Shown: piece after piece, positions 17,701 through 25,300 of the stretch
How positions within the stretch are numbered: the first letter of the stretch is position 1
How the letters are laid out: each line of letters opens with the position of its first letter
Source: Pontibacillus yanchengensis
GTDB lineage: Bacteria > Bacillota > Bacilli > Bacillales > BH030062
Direction: 5' to 3'
DNA: 64,000 nucleotides
Assembly: GCF_009856295.1 (NCBI RefSeq)
Contig: NZ_WMEU01000005.1
Span: forward strand, 62,001-126,000
Made by a program: the position numbers and the translations under genes
Notes under the pieces: model-generated
Databases searched by the model: none
What the model was told of the DNA's origin: nothing
The model's input: only the letters and a program-made list of their open reading frames with translations

Positions 17701-17826
17701 GAAGCTGAGTATGAATGGGCAGCTGCATCTGGAGAAACAACAGCAGTAGATCCAACCATACTATTCTTTAGTGAAGACAATCTACCTCCAGCCCAACACC
17801 CATTCCACGGAATCAATTTTAAATAG
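14752..17826 (+). CDS. GNAT acetyltransferase fused to a very large beta-rich region (1024 aa)
   Basis: Residues about 5-150 form a GNAT domain: the acetyl-CoA loop is HPDYQGLKIGKQLL, followed by NTKAVPLYKKCGFFWEDRDD, the classic C-terminal GNAT pattern. The remaining roughly 870 residues carry no signal peptide or membrane segment, and are rich in alternating beta-strand patterns; residues about 220-435 look like immunoglobulin/NEW3-like sandwiches, and the last third (with PRAWWNPWGGGISYRF) recalls carbohydrate-binding or mutarotase-like sandwiches (low certainty). GGAGGAACTTGT precedes ATG 14752. Followed by an amidohydrolase after a repeat hairpin. The fusion suggests a substrate presented by the beta region, perhaps a glycan or cell-wall polymer; function unknown. 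Confidence 0.75.
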   Translation: MKTMERVNIVEYHDGLAKSLAKMWNESGENWGGDAVVTTEQDVMDKEAKSTNLHTFLALVEEEVVGYCGLSEYREDIGALYIPLINVHPDYQGLKIGKQLLLTAIEKTVEYEWPRLDLFTWPGNTKAVPLYKKCGFFWEDRDDTTHLMNFMPMVLQIDWLRPFFEKHDWYTTSQRTIDIKPDGIKPNEHTFYEYRWEAGDEFVRIQFERTGRGIRLIETQDLLIEMELPDFKLLEKKNHAVKYRINNKTATPLNVSLTSNAAELVHHPLQESVNISDEWHGDFPFSITVPKSEPSPWKTHPVVGATIDIEGYIFPMNMGVFPIKAGKVEVRSVTKSWRAQQTGTLYLDLVSQLEEDSNWTIKLPENKVVKWETSEINTKVARKGRISVPLSVQLLQNGFLSEEVDVLVESENGASYTFTARLTQAFPGYGGKFGGDTDTHWYGYNGLTYVEVEKRNHLVKIGSMYSCEDPVVFFTPKIGKPYSEEFSKREASYVEYIELPEAFVIKTTLASEAFSPLLLHTYFKLYGEGLVEIKHEFVNDGLETKSSISLLQPVFMEFKSVAIPQQGHVMKGHEALIPFIEYIRDKDISEPWLFMKSMGETKGLAWSEDAVGKKDDWRFAVEYSIESIQPKENICLGPIQVGVNLSPNWQKWREFVLGDKAPNIMESSMFALEAEDGAFISKVGESVDYAFRSLLTPYVHGTLSVKNGGGTFIKEAGKEDEATKMNVQLTHREPGVKAISGQFRSPGQRAALNTYQLVQGTGNVQVVQGEDGWSVDNDIISMKACPDYYPGLYSLSYKGKETLHNQYPEAGPRAWWNPWGGGISYRFQAVSAYSMLKEETKIEPVMKIDQLGNQWTGICLSTSFTEHETFKGVTLRQYMLTLPEVPVLAVYAEIHQGSNRTFAKEKLLYDSFFNPAEKLTSSYVNVKTDGIFQKYYAGVEEYELHDTPSVTIGAVERKETMTVIHPTTRKMAGVYMNPEVFLIEAEYEWAAASGETTAVDPTILFFSEDNLPPAQHPFHGINFK

Positions 17827-17885
17827 TGAGACAAAGGGACAGGTCCCTCGTCCCATTGGGATGAGGGACCTGTCCCCGCGTCCCA
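17827..17885. repeat. Repeat family A, long hairpin (site 4)
   Basis: GGGACAGGTCCCTCGTCCC and its inverted partner (about 17865-17879) separated by a short loop give a stem of about 19 bp. It lies between the GNAT-fusion stop and the amidohydrolase ribosome binding site, so it could act as a partial terminator or mRNA-stability element. Confidence 0.85.
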
Positions 17886-17902
17886 AAATAGGAGGATGTT
17901 TT

Positions 17903-18763
17903 TTGAGAATCATTGATGCACATATTCATTTTTCGTCTATTGATAGTTTTGAATACACCGCCAATCACCTATCACTAGTAGATTATTCTGGTGAAGGGCT
18001 GCAACAGGAAATGGAAGATAGTGGTATTGAAATGGCAATTGGTATGGGGGTGACGGAAACTCCTCGAATGGGGTTTCCGGACCACCACGCCACATCTCCT
18101 ATGGGGCTTGATTTAGAGCATGACTTGCCACCGGGTGTAATGATGTGTCCAGGCATCAACCCGTATCATTTGCATCAATCAGGGCTTGATAAGCTTGAAA
18201 AAGACCTGCAACAAGAAGAAGTTGTGGGAATCAAAATTTATTTAGGATATTATCCTTACTATGCATATGACGCAGTCTATCAGCCTGTTTACGACCTGGC
18301 AGCTGCTTACAATGTCCCGGTTGTCTTTCATACAGGAGATACATATTCGGAGCGTGGGTTACTAAAATATGCACATCCTCTCACGTTAGATGAGGTTGCT
18401 GTAGCAAGAAGAGATGTGAACTTTATGATGGCTCACCTGGGAGATCCATGGGTGCTGACGGGAGCAGAAGTGGTGTATAAGAATCCTAATATGTTTGCGG
18501 ATTTATCGGGATGGGTGGTTGGCACGGATAAGACGCTAGAAGAGAAGATTCATAGTAATTACTTCGATCACGTGCGACATGCCCTTACCTTCTGTGGTCA
18601 TTATGAAAAATTGCTTTTTGGATCGGATTGGCCTCTCGTTCCGATTAAAGGGTATGCTGATTTCATCGCTCATTTTATCCCTTCCAAACACGTGGAGCAG
18701 GTTTTTTATGAGAATGCAGTTAATCTTTTTCCGAAATTAAAAAAGGCAAAGAGTTCAATATGA
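17903..18763 (+). CDS. Amidohydrolase-2 family metal-dependent hydrolase
   Basis: About 286 aa, TIM-barrel amidohydrolase (COG2159 type). The metal motif DAHIHF stands at the N-terminus; VVFHTGD, MMAHLGDPW and FGSDWP provide the remaining metal and catalytic positions. TTG 17903 is chosen because AGGAGG (17890-17895) lies seven bases upstream and the resulting N-terminus places the HxH motif at residues 7-9, as usual; the open frame upstream reads through repeat A. Members hydrolyse or decarboxylate small aromatic or lactone-like compounds. Probably cotranscribed with the GNAT fusion; substrate unknown. Confidence 0.8.
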   Translation: MRIIDAHIHFSSIDSFEYTANHLSLVDYSGEGLQQEMEDSGIEMAIGMGVTETPRMGFPDHHATSPMGLDLEHDLPPGVMMCPGINPYHLHQSGLDKLEKDLQQEEVVGIKIYLGYYPYYAYDAVYQPVYDLAAAYNVPVVFHTGDTYSERGLLKYAHPLTLDEVAVARRDVNFMMAHLGDPWVLTGAEVVYKNPNMFADLSGWVVGTDKTLEEKIHSNYFDHVRHALTFCGHYEKLLFGSDWPLVPIKGYADFIAHFIPSKHVEQVFYENAVNLFPKLKKAKSSI

Positions 18764-18764
18764 T

Positions 18765-18836
18765 GTGAGACGCAGGGACAGGTCCCTCGTCTCACTCTTC
18801 CGAACATGAAACGAGGAACCTGTCCCCCCATCTCAC
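18765..18836. repeat. Repeat family A, inverted pair (site 5)
   Basis: GTGAGACGCAGGGACAGGTC-type unit and an inverted unit (ACGAGGAACCTGTCCC) about 20 bases later. Confidence 0.85.
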
Positions 18837-18901
18837 TAAAAAAAGCAGGTAGAATCCTAGCTTAATAGAATATATAATGAAAAAAGAATAAGAATGAGAA
18901 C

Positions 18902-18946
18902 AAATAGATGGTAGAACGGATTTTAAATCCGCTACCATCTATTTTT
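18902..18946 (+). terminator. Terminator between amidohydrolase and helicase
   Basis: AAATAGATGGTAG and CTACCATCTATTT arms with an inner AACGGATTTTAAATCCG stem-loop, then TTTCT. Confidence 0.75.
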
Positions 18947-18982
18947 CTGATGAAAGTTTTCTTTTGGAAGGAGGACAGCCCT

Positions 18983-21178
18983 ATGGACTTCTTTGAACGA
19001 ATGGAAGAAAAAACGGGCGTCTGTTTGAATGATGTTCAGAAACAGGCGGTAGTGCATACAGAAGGGCCGTTGCTCCTGTTGGCTTCTCCTGGCTCAGGGA
19101 AGACAACGACGCTTAATATGAAAATCGGCTATCTACTGTTAGAGAAAAAAGTGAGAGCGGATCAAATTATGGCAGTCACGTTTAGTAAAGCTTCCGCACA
19201 AGATATGTCAGATCGATTTGATTCCTTCTTTTCTGGGTTAACGGAAGATAAAGTTTATTTCTCAACGATTCATAGTTTTGCCTTTAAAGTTGTCCGTGAG
19301 TGGTTAAGGAAGAATAGACAAGATTTTTTAATCATTGAAGGAAACATTAGCGAGGAAGAATTGAAAAAAGGCTTTAATGGACCGGATATTCCACTTCATA
19401 AGCATTTTATCTTGAAGAAGTTGTTTGAAGATACGAATGGAGCGCAAATTTCTGATGATGACATGGACGAGCTGATGACATATATAAGCTATGTGAAGAA
19501 CAGAATGATTAGTGGAAAGGGCCTCGAAAAAGTTCAAGTTAACGTGAAGAACGCGGCTTCCATCTTTCATTCTTATGAACAGTTTAAGAACCACCATGAA
19601 GACAGAATCCTGCTCGATTTTGATGATATGCTCACTTATTGTTATCACATTTTACTAGAAGATGAGGAAATCTTATCGAAATACCAGCGGCAGTTTGAAT
19701 ATATTTTGACCGATGAGAGTCAGGATAACTCGGTAGTCCAACATAAAATTGTTGAGTTATTAGCAAAACCTCATAATAATCTCTGTGTAGTGGCGGATGA
19801 TGATCAGTCGATTTTTATGTGGCGAGGTTCTGATGTGAAGAACCTTTTACAGTTTGAGAAAACATTTGCCAATGCTACCGTCATGACGATGTCCCAAAAC
19901 TATCGGTCTTCACAAGAAATAGTTAACACGTCTAATCAGTTCATCAAACGTAATCAAAATCGCTATCCTAAAGAAATGTTCACTGAGAACCCGTCAGCTA
20001 ATTCGGTGCAAATTAAATCGATGCGTAGCTATGAGGATCAGCTAAAGTATGTCACGGAAGAAATCAAACGAAGTGGGTGGGACGAGGAGATTGCTGTCTT
20101 GTACCGAAACAATTCTTCGGCAGTGCCATTAGTAGACAAGCTCGATAAAGCTGGAATCCCTTTCTATATGAAGGATATCGATGCTAAATTCTTTAAGCAC
20201 TGGATAGTCGAGGATATGCTGAACTTTATGCGTTTTTCCTACAATGATCGCCGGGTCGATATTCTAGAGAGGATTCATACGAAATTCAATGCGTATATAT
20301 CCAAGCAGCAAATTGCCTTTTTAAAAAAGAAACCCACTCATACATCTGTTTTTGATACGTTGCTAGATAGCGAACTTCCTTCCTATCAGCAGAAATATAT
20401 TACGAAAGCAAAGCAGCAGTTCAAAAATATTAACCAGATGGAGCCAGCCAAGGCGATTCGTACGATTCGTGAAAAGCTTGGTTACGACCGTGCTATAACG
20501 AATATGTGTGAAAAGTATGGGTTCAACGCTGAACATCTTTTCGGCATCCTTGATACTCTAGAGGAAATCGCAGAGGGACTTGGTTCCCTTAAAGGCTTTG
20601 CAGATCGCTTAAAAGAACTTGAAAAACTAATTCAGACATCAAAATATAATAAGAGTAAAAGCAAACTTACGCTCACCACTTTCCACAGCGCCAAAGGATT
20701 AGAGTTCGATAGAGTATATATGACGGATCTCGTTGATGGCGTAGTTCCCTCTAAAGATGATATGGACCGCTACCGTAATAAAGAGTATGGGCCTATGGAA
20801 GAAGCGACTCGCTTATTCTATGTTGGCATGACGAGAGCTAGGAATCATCTAGAACTCTTGAGCTACAACTATAAAGGCAATGAGCGTGTTACAGAATCAA
20901 TATTTGTGCAGAACGTTCGAAAAATCGTCCAGCCTAAGAGTGCTAACGCTTCTGTAAAAGGTACACCCCATAGTTCAGATGCAAGCTTGATGCAAATGGA
21001 TGATATGGACATTGGTGAAGAGGTTGTGCATAAAAAATTTGGTATAGGTGCTATCAAGGTATTTAATGGAGAACTGATTGGCATTGAGTTTGAAGAAGCT
21101 GGTTATAAAGAACTGAATGTAGGTATTTGTGTAGAGAATGGTTTGTTATGGAAGTCTGATAAGGTGACAGAAGGTTAA
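18983..21178 (+). CDS. UvrD/PcrA-type superfamily I DNA helicase (YjcD-like)
   Basis: 731 aa. Walker A is ASPGSGKTTTL; motif Ia MAVTFSKASA; motif II LTDESQDNS, where the usual DEFQD is changed to DESQD; motif III VADDDQSIFMWRG; motif IV QNYRSS; motif V TTFHSAKGLEFDRVY; motif VI TRLFYVGMTRARNHL. The C-terminal 50 residues resemble the PcrA/UvrD Tudor-like tail (VVHKKFGIGAI). ATG 18983 has GGAGGA upstream; the upstream extension covers the terminator. A repair or recombination helicase, close in layout to B. subtilis YjcD rather than PcrA. Confidence 0.88.
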   Translation: MDFFERMEEKTGVCLNDVQKQAVVHTEGPLLLLASPGSGKTTTLNMKIGYLLLEKKVRADQIMAVTFSKASAQDMSDRFDSFFSGLTEDKVYFSTIHSFAFKVVREWLRKNRQDFLIIEGNISEEELKKGFNGPDIPLHKHFILKKLFEDTNGAQISDDDMDELMTYISYVKNRMISGKGLEKVQVNVKNAASIFHSYEQFKNHHEDRILLDFDDMLTYCYHILLEDEEILSKYQRQFEYILTDESQDNSVVQHKIVELLAKPHNNLCVVADDDQSIFMWRGSDVKNLLQFEKTFANATVMTMSQNYRSSQEIVNTSNQFIKRNQNRYPKEMFTENPSANSVQIKSMRSYEDQLKYVTEEIKRSGWDEEIAVLYRNNSSAVPLVDKLDKAGIPFYMKDIDAKFFKHWIVEDMLNFMRFSYNDRRVDILERIHTKFNAYISKQQIAFLKKKPTHTSVFDTLLDSELPSYQQKYITKAKQQFKNINQMEPAKAIRTIREKLGYDRAITNMCEKYGFNAEHLFGILDTLEEIAEGLGSLKGFADRLKELEKLIQTSKYNKSKSKLTLTTFHSAKGLEFDRVYMTDLVDGVVPSKDDMDRYRNKEYGPMEEATRLFYVGMTRARNHLELLSYNYKGNERVTESIFVQNVRKIVQPKSANASVKGTPHSSDASLMQMDDMDIGEEVVHKKFGIGAIKVFNGELIGIEFEEAGYKELNVGICVENGLLWKSDKVTEG

Positions 21179-21185
21179 CATGTAC

Positions 21186-21224
21186 AAAAGAGCGCTACCC
21201 CTAAAGTGGGAGAGCGCTCTTTTT
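21186..21224 (+). terminator. Terminator of the helicase gene
   Basis: AAAAGAGCGCT and AGCGCTCTTTTT arms around a short loop. Confidence 0.85.
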
Positions 21225-21238
21225 ATGTAGGATTAAAG

Positions 21239-21300
21239 GTGCTTCACGCAACAACCACAAACCACCCCATATCCTATGGGGAGCAGTTTGTATGTCGCTA
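21239..21300. repeat. Repeat family B fragment
   Basis: Contains the CGCAACAACC...CCCCATATCCTATGGGGAGCAGTTTG...GTCGCTAA elements shared with longer copies at 31206, 34106, 45300 and 55815. Confidence 0.6.
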
Positions 21301-21312
21301 AACTTTCTTATG

Positions 21313-22482
21313 TCACTCATCCCCAAAAGCTTCTGGTAACATCTTAAACCCATCAATCTCGGCATCTTCATCCACTTCAATCATAATACAGCGTTTCCCT
21401 TTGTAGTTGACTTGTTTTACGAACTGCAAGTCTTGTGGGCTTATCGAGATGTTGGCTACTTTTGTGTTGATTTTTATTGATTTGGAATTGTATTTAGGGA
21501 CAATGTTGCTTGCTTTTAGTTCGTAAGATTCATTGTCAGTAACGGTTTGAAAAGCACTTTTCACTTTTTCCGAATCGACAGTCTCACCGCTTTCCGTTAA
21601 GACACGCTCCACATCTCTATAGCCAAGTGTGGGAGCTTCATCTTCTTCATTTTCTTCGACGACACGGTTGATTTCTCCATAGACATTGGCAAGGGTTGAA
21701 GGATTGAGCTCATCTCCTACTACACCTCTAATAACTTCCTCAAATACCGCTTTGTCCTCTTTCGCTGTCATCGGTTCTTCACCGTTTAATACTTCTTCGA
21801 TGAAATGTGGGTCAGGTTCATGTGCTTTACCTGCTGCGTAAAGAATGTGATTCACATCTGCAGTATGATTTGTGAAGGTAGGAAAAAGAAAGCCTCCCAT
21901 TGGGGTGTTCAGGTCAATGACCGGATCCACATCGATGTTGTACTTGAACTCTTTCTCTACATAATCAAAAAGCCATTCTTTTTTAGGTTCCTGCGTTTTA
22001 TTAACGCTACAAAGAATAAAGGGATGGGAATAAACGGTGTCTCGTTCACTTTCCTCTGCTTCTTCGTTCCTACGTTTCGTTGGCTTTAAATATTCGGCTC
22101 GGATGAAGGTGATAACAACATCCTTTTCATAAGGCTGGTCCTGGATCATTTTTTCGGTCATGTGAAGCATTTGTTGCTTCCAATCCTCGACATCGCTGCT
22201 TAGAAGCCCTTTATGTAAAATAAGTTGTGTGTGGTTTTCGGCTTCACGTTGAAATTTTAGTTCAAATAGTTTCTCATCTAATTGACCAGTCAGAACCTTT
22301 TTAAAATTATTCATAAATAGCTCTTGTTGATCTCTGTCGAGCATTTCAAAGGGCTGACTTTGATGGTGAAAAATCTCAGTCGTTTCTTTCATAATATATA
22401 CATTAAAGATGTCAGATATCTTCATTAAATCATGGTCCACTTTCATTTGCTTGCGAATGCCGGCAATATCTTTTTTGTCCAT
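21313..22482 (-). CDS. DUF4317-family protein
   Basis: About 389 aa, soluble. Matches the DUF4317 family by overall layout: N-terminal MDKKDIAGIRKQMKVD, the central FLFPTFTNHTADVNHILYAA stretch split by conserved prolines, and an acidic C-terminal part. Function unknown in the family. AGGAG precedes the ATG at 22482; a TTG at 22485 is the only alternative. Monocistronic, convergent with the helicase gene. Confidence 0.8.
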   Translation of the reverse strand: MDKKDIAGIRKQMKVDHDLMKISDIFNVYIMKETTEIFHHQSQPFEMLDRDQQELFMNNFKKVLTGQLDEKLFELKFQREAENHTQLILHKGLLSSDVEDWKQQMLHMTEKMIQDQPYEKDVVITFIRAEYLKPTKRRNEEAEESERDTVYSHPFILCSVNKTQEPKKEWLFDYVEKEFKYNIDVDPVIDLNTPMGGFLFPTFTNHTADVNHILYAAGKAHEPDPHFIEEVLNGEEPMTAKEDKAVFEEVIRGVVGDELNPSTLANVYGEINRVVEENEEDEAPTLGYRDVERVLTESGETVDSEKVKSAFQTVTDNESYELKASNIVPKYNSKSIKINTKVANISISPQDLQFVKQVNYKGKRCIMIEVDEDAEIDGFKMLPEAFGDE

Positions 22483-22734
22483 CAATCGTCCACTCCTATG
22501 CTGCTTAGGTTAATATATTCGCTTCATGATTCTTTTATTTTAACATATGGTCGAATCTATCTTAGAGGATTATGGTCCACATTATATCTATTAATTGAAA
22601 TTAGTAGAAAAGGGCTCTTTCTAAAGGAAAGGAGCTATATAATGTTTTTTAAAGCATGAAATGGTAGATAAATCAATCTGAAATTTCCGGGGTAACGCTT
22701 TCAAATTCTATATATGGACATTTTGTTACATTCA
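22483..22734 (+). promoter_or_regulatory. Intergenic region with a weak cre-like site
   Basis: Divergent spacer between the DUF4317 and FNT genes. On the minus strand 22690-22703 reads TGAAAGCGTTACCC, two mismatches from the CcpA cre consensus. No gene-like frame with a supported start was found. Confidence 0.3.
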
Positions 22735-22784
22735 TTGCTTGTAGAAACATATAGAGCTACACTTAAATGTGAAATGTTTCACAA
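22735..22784 (+). promoter_or_regulatory. Sigma-A promoter overlapped by a Rex operator
   Basis: TTGCTT (22735-22740), 17-base spacer, TACACT (22758-22763). The predicted start near 22771 falls inside the 18-bp sequence ATGTGAAATGTTTCACAA (22767-22784), one mismatch from the Rex consensus TTGTGAANNNNTTCACAA. The placement fits repression at high NAD+/NADH ratio. It also matches TGTGA-N6-TCACA, but the position is wrong for Fnr activation. Confidence 0.75.
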
Positions 22785-22807
22785 TATTAAAATGGGCGGT
22801 GGTCCGA

Positions 22808-23635
22808 TTGGAACAAGAAGCAATCAATAAAGTGATACATGCGGCCAAGCGAAAAAAGATTATGTTGGATGAAACACCTCAACAATATATAGTGCGTGCG
22901 GCATTAGCCGGAGTCTATATAGGTTTTGCGGTGGTGTTGTCTTTTACATTGGCTCAGCCATTTTTTGAGCAGCATGCGGCATCGACTTATTTCATAAATG
23001 CCATATTCTTTGGAGTTGCCTTTTGCTTGATTGTGTATGGTGACTCTGAACTATTTACCTCGAACACACTATATATGACAGTTTCTTCTCTTACTAAAGA
23101 GACGAGTTGGTTCGATACGTTAAAAGTGTGGACCTATTGTTATGCTGGAAATGTAATTGGGTTACTATTTTTTGCAGGAATGATTTATTTTACTGGTCTC
23201 TTTCAATCCATTGTTCCTGAGGACTCATTCCTCATCAGTATTGCTGAAAAAAAGATGAACCTACCAACCTCCATGTTGTTTACACGCGCCATTTTAGCGA
23301 ATTGGCTCGTTTGCTTAGCTATTTGGATTCCTTTGCATGTGAAAGATGATGTTTCTAAAATTATGCTGATGATATTAATTGTATTTACCTTCTTTATTTC
23401 TGGCTATGAGCACAGCATTGCTAATATTGGATTGTTCTCTATAGCACTGTCCTCCCCACATACAGCAATGGTTAGTATGGAGGGATTTGTTCATAATATT
23501 GTTCCGGTTACCTTAGGAAATGTCGTTGGTGGGGGCTTTTTCGTTGGTGCGACATACGTCTATTTAAATACCAAAAAATCAGTTGTATTTCAGCTCGATA
23601 AAGTTCACGCTTTTGAAGAGAAAAAACATTTATAA
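22808..23635 (+). CDS. ywcJ: Formate/nitrite transporter family channel (YwcJ-like)
   Basis: About 275 aa, six predicted membrane helices. FNT features are visible: SELFTSNTLYMTV in the second part and SIANIGLFS near the fifth helix; these carry the pore lysine-or-threonine/histidine region. TTG 22808 follows GGCGGTGG and yields an N-terminus like B. subtilis YwcJ. The family conducts formate, nitrite or lactate as weak acids. The Rex operator directly upstream matches the known membership of ywcJ in the B. subtilis Rex regulon, supporting a role in fermentative or anaerobic growth. Symbol given by family resemblance and regulation. Confidence 0.8.
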   Translation: MEQEAINKVIHAAKRKKIMLDETPQQYIVRAALAGVYIGFAVVLSFTLAQPFFEQHAASTYFINAIFFGVAFCLIVYGDSELFTSNTLYMTVSSLTKETSWFDTLKVWTYCYAGNVIGLLFFAGMIYFTGLFQSIVPEDSFLISIAEKKMNLPTSMLFTRAILANWLVCLAIWIPLHVKDDVSKIMLMILIVFTFFISGYEHSIANIGLFSIALSSPHTAMVSMEGFVHNIVPVTLGNVVGGGFFVGATYVYLNTKKSVVFQLDKVHAFEEKKHL

Positions 23636-23649
23636 TCTAAGCAAGTAAA

Positions 23650-23744
23650 AGGTGGTGGCTCTTGCATGTCTAGATCCAGTGCCTTTCTTTATCGAGTACC
23701 TGTCAAAGACTGAGGCGACAATCTCAAGGGTGACGGGTATTTTT
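23650..23744 (+). terminator. Repeat B fragment followed by a hairpin terminator
   Basis: 23656-23690 resembles the beginning of repeat family B (CTCTTGCATGTCTAGATCCA). TACCTGTCA and TGACGGGTA arms (23697-23740) precede ATTTTT and probably end the FNT transcript. Confidence 0.55.
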
Positions 23745-23811
23745 ATGATATGCACACTTTTTTAATCATAAATAAAGGATTCCCCTATAAAAGAGAAATC
23801 CCGTTATATGT

Positions 23812-23985
23812 TTAGTTGTTCTGCTCTGGCTGTTGAGATTTGCGGGCTTTTTTTGCTTTTTCTTTGTGGGCTTTATTAGCAGCTGCACTTCCGAATTCTT
23901 CACCAAACTCTGTATCTGCTTTCTTCGGATCGAAGCCTTTTTTATGTTTTTGCTCTGCGTCGTTTTTCTTCGTTTTCTTTGCCAT
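23812..23985 (-). CDS. 57-aa lysine-rich hypothetical protein
   Basis: Starts MAKKTKKNDAEQKHKKGFDP and ends KAKKARKSQQPEQNN; strongly basic, low complexity, with a central EFGEEFGSAAANKAHKEK part. An excellent ribosome binding site (AAGGAGGT) lies eight bases before the ATG. Composition (Lys/Asn/Gln/Glu rich, no cysteine or tryptophan) resembles minor spore-associated proteins of Bacillaceae, but no specific family is recognised. It stands alone between the FNT and MarR genes. Confidence 0.7.
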   Translation of the reverse strand: MAKKTKKNDAEQKHKKGFDPKKADTEFGEEFGSAAANKAHKEKAKKARKSQQPEQNN

Positions 23986-24101
23986 ATGAATACCTCCTTG
24001 TTATCTGTTTTAGTATGGGAAGTGGTTAAATATTTTATTCTGAAGAAGCGATTGGCAATAAAGGCTTCTATATGGTTTCTCTCCATTTCAAAATCAAATC
24101 T

Positions 24102-24160
24102 TTGACTTATATATCTAAGCGTATTATATTAGTTGATGGGTCAAAAATTGATGCATCAAT
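24102..24160 (+). promoter_or_regulatory. Promoter and MarR-type operator of the nitroreductase operon
   Basis: TTGACT (24102-24107), 17-base spacer, TATATT (24125-24130), then the perfect 14-bp palindrome ATTGATGCATCAAT at 24147-24160, ten bases after the expected start. This is the usual place for an autorepressor of the MarR family. Confidence 0.75.
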
Positions 24161-24182
24161 TAATTGACAAGGAGGGAATTCA

Positions 24183-24617
24183 TTGACTAATTCCTATCAA
24201 GAACAACAGAAGATTATTCTTCAACTAAATGATATTTATAAGCAAATGAGCCCTAAGTTTGAGCGCTGTACTGGTATTAGTCAGTCTCGATTAGAGCTTT
24301 TGCATAAGTTGATGGAAGTAGACGAAATCAATCAGACCGCGCTAAAGCAACAGGTTCATATAGATAGTGCCGCTGTGACAAGGCACTTGAAGCAACTCGA
24401 AGAAAAAGGGATTGTTTCCCGTCGGAAAAGCTCTGAAGATAACCGGATTACGTTTGTTAAGTTAACAGGTGAAGGCCGGAAGAAGATCGAGTGGTATTGC
24501 AAGGAAAAAGAAGATTTTATTTCTAAAGTCTTTGACGGATTCACGGAAGAAGAACGTACGGTTTTGACCGAGTTATTAAGCAAAGTTCAATACAATGTAA
24601 ATAAGATAGAAAACTAA
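24183..24617 (+). CDS. MarR-family transcriptional regulator (YdgJ-like)
   Basis: 144 aa winged-helix regulator. The recognition part reads INQTALKQQVHIDSAAVTRH and the wing SRRKSSEDNRITFVKLT, both typical. TTG 24183 follows GGAGGG by six bases. It heads an operon with a nitroreductase and a monooxygenase-like protein, and a palindrome just after its promoter suggests autorepression. Layout resembles B. subtilis ydgJ-ydgI. One cysteine (ERCTGIS) in the N-terminal helix could sense quinones or oxidants as in YodB/OhrR-type proteins (inference). Confidence 0.85.
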   Translation: MTNSYQEQQKIILQLNDIYKQMSPKFERCTGISQSRLELLHKLMEVDEINQTALKQQVHIDSAAVTRHLKQLEEKGIVSRRKSSEDNRITFVKLTGEGRKKIEWYCKEKEDFISKVFDGFTEEERTVLTELLSKVQYNVNKIEN

Positions 24618-24641
24618 TATTCATAAAAAGGGGAATGCAAC

Positions 24642-25277
24642 ATGACACAAGCTACAGTAAACGATTTTAATCACATCATCACGGGTCGTCGTTCGATTCG
24701 GAACTATGACCCTTCCGTAAAAATAAGTAGGGAAGAAATGGAAGAAATTCTAAGCGAGGCAACACTTGCTCCATCTTCAGTAAATTTACAGCCATGGCGT
24801 TTCGTAGTTATTGATAGCGAAGAAGGGAAAGAGACGCTTAAACCATTAGCGATGTTTAACCAGACACAAGTAGAAACGTCCGCTGCCATGGTGGCAGTTT
24901 TTGTTGATATGAACAGTACAGAATATCTAGAAACAATCTACAACCAAGCAGTTGATGAGGGTAAAATGCCTGCTGAAGTAAGGGACCGTCAAGTACCTGC
25001 CATTCAAGGTCTGATTGAGCAATTAACAGAAGAGCAGTACCGTGAAATGAATGTCATTGACGCTGGTTTGGTGTCTATGCAATTTATGCTAGCAGCTCGT
25101 GCACATGGTTATGATACCAACCCAATTGGTGGTTTCGAGAAGGACAAAATCGCAGAAGCCCTCGATTTGGATAAAGAACGTTACCACCCTATTATGTTAC
25201 TTTCTATTGGAAAAGCAGCAGAAGACGGTTATGAATCCGTACGCTTACCAGTTGATACGGTTACAGAGTGGAAATAA
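24642..25277 (+). CDS. Nitroreductase-family FMN oxidoreductase (YdgI-like)
   Basis: 211 aa. The FMN phosphate motif GRRSIRNYD at the N-terminus, SSVNLQPWRFVVI in the core and NPIGGFE near the C-terminus identify the family. Such enzymes reduce quinones, nitroaromatics or similar electrophiles with NAD(P)H. Located 24 bases after the MarR gene, in one operon, so likely induced by an electrophile sensed by that regulator. Confidence 0.88.
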   Translation: MTQATVNDFNHIITGRRSIRNYDPSVKISREEMEEILSEATLAPSSVNLQPWRFVVIDSEEGKETLKPLAMFNQTQVETSAAMVAVFVDMNSTEYLETIYNQAVDEGKMPAEVRDRQVPAIQGLIEQLTEEQYREMNVIDAGLVSMQFMLAARAHGYDTNPIGGFEKDKIAEALDLDKERYHPIMLLSIGKAAEDGYESVRLPVDTVTEWK

Positions 25278-25300
25278 ACCATTAGAAAAGAGGAATGACA

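Noticed and set aside
18908..18982. Upstream extension of the helicase gene
   Set aside because: It covers a terminator hairpin; the ATG at 18983 has the ribosome binding site and normal family N-terminus.
22767..22784. Reading the palindrome as an Fnr activation site
   Set aside because: Its centre lies only about 32 bases before the start codon and on top of the predicted transcription start; the bases fit Rex better.
23766..24086. 106-codon minus-strand frame
   Set aside because: Overlaps the better-supported 57-aa gene in another frame, which has a strong ribosome binding site.
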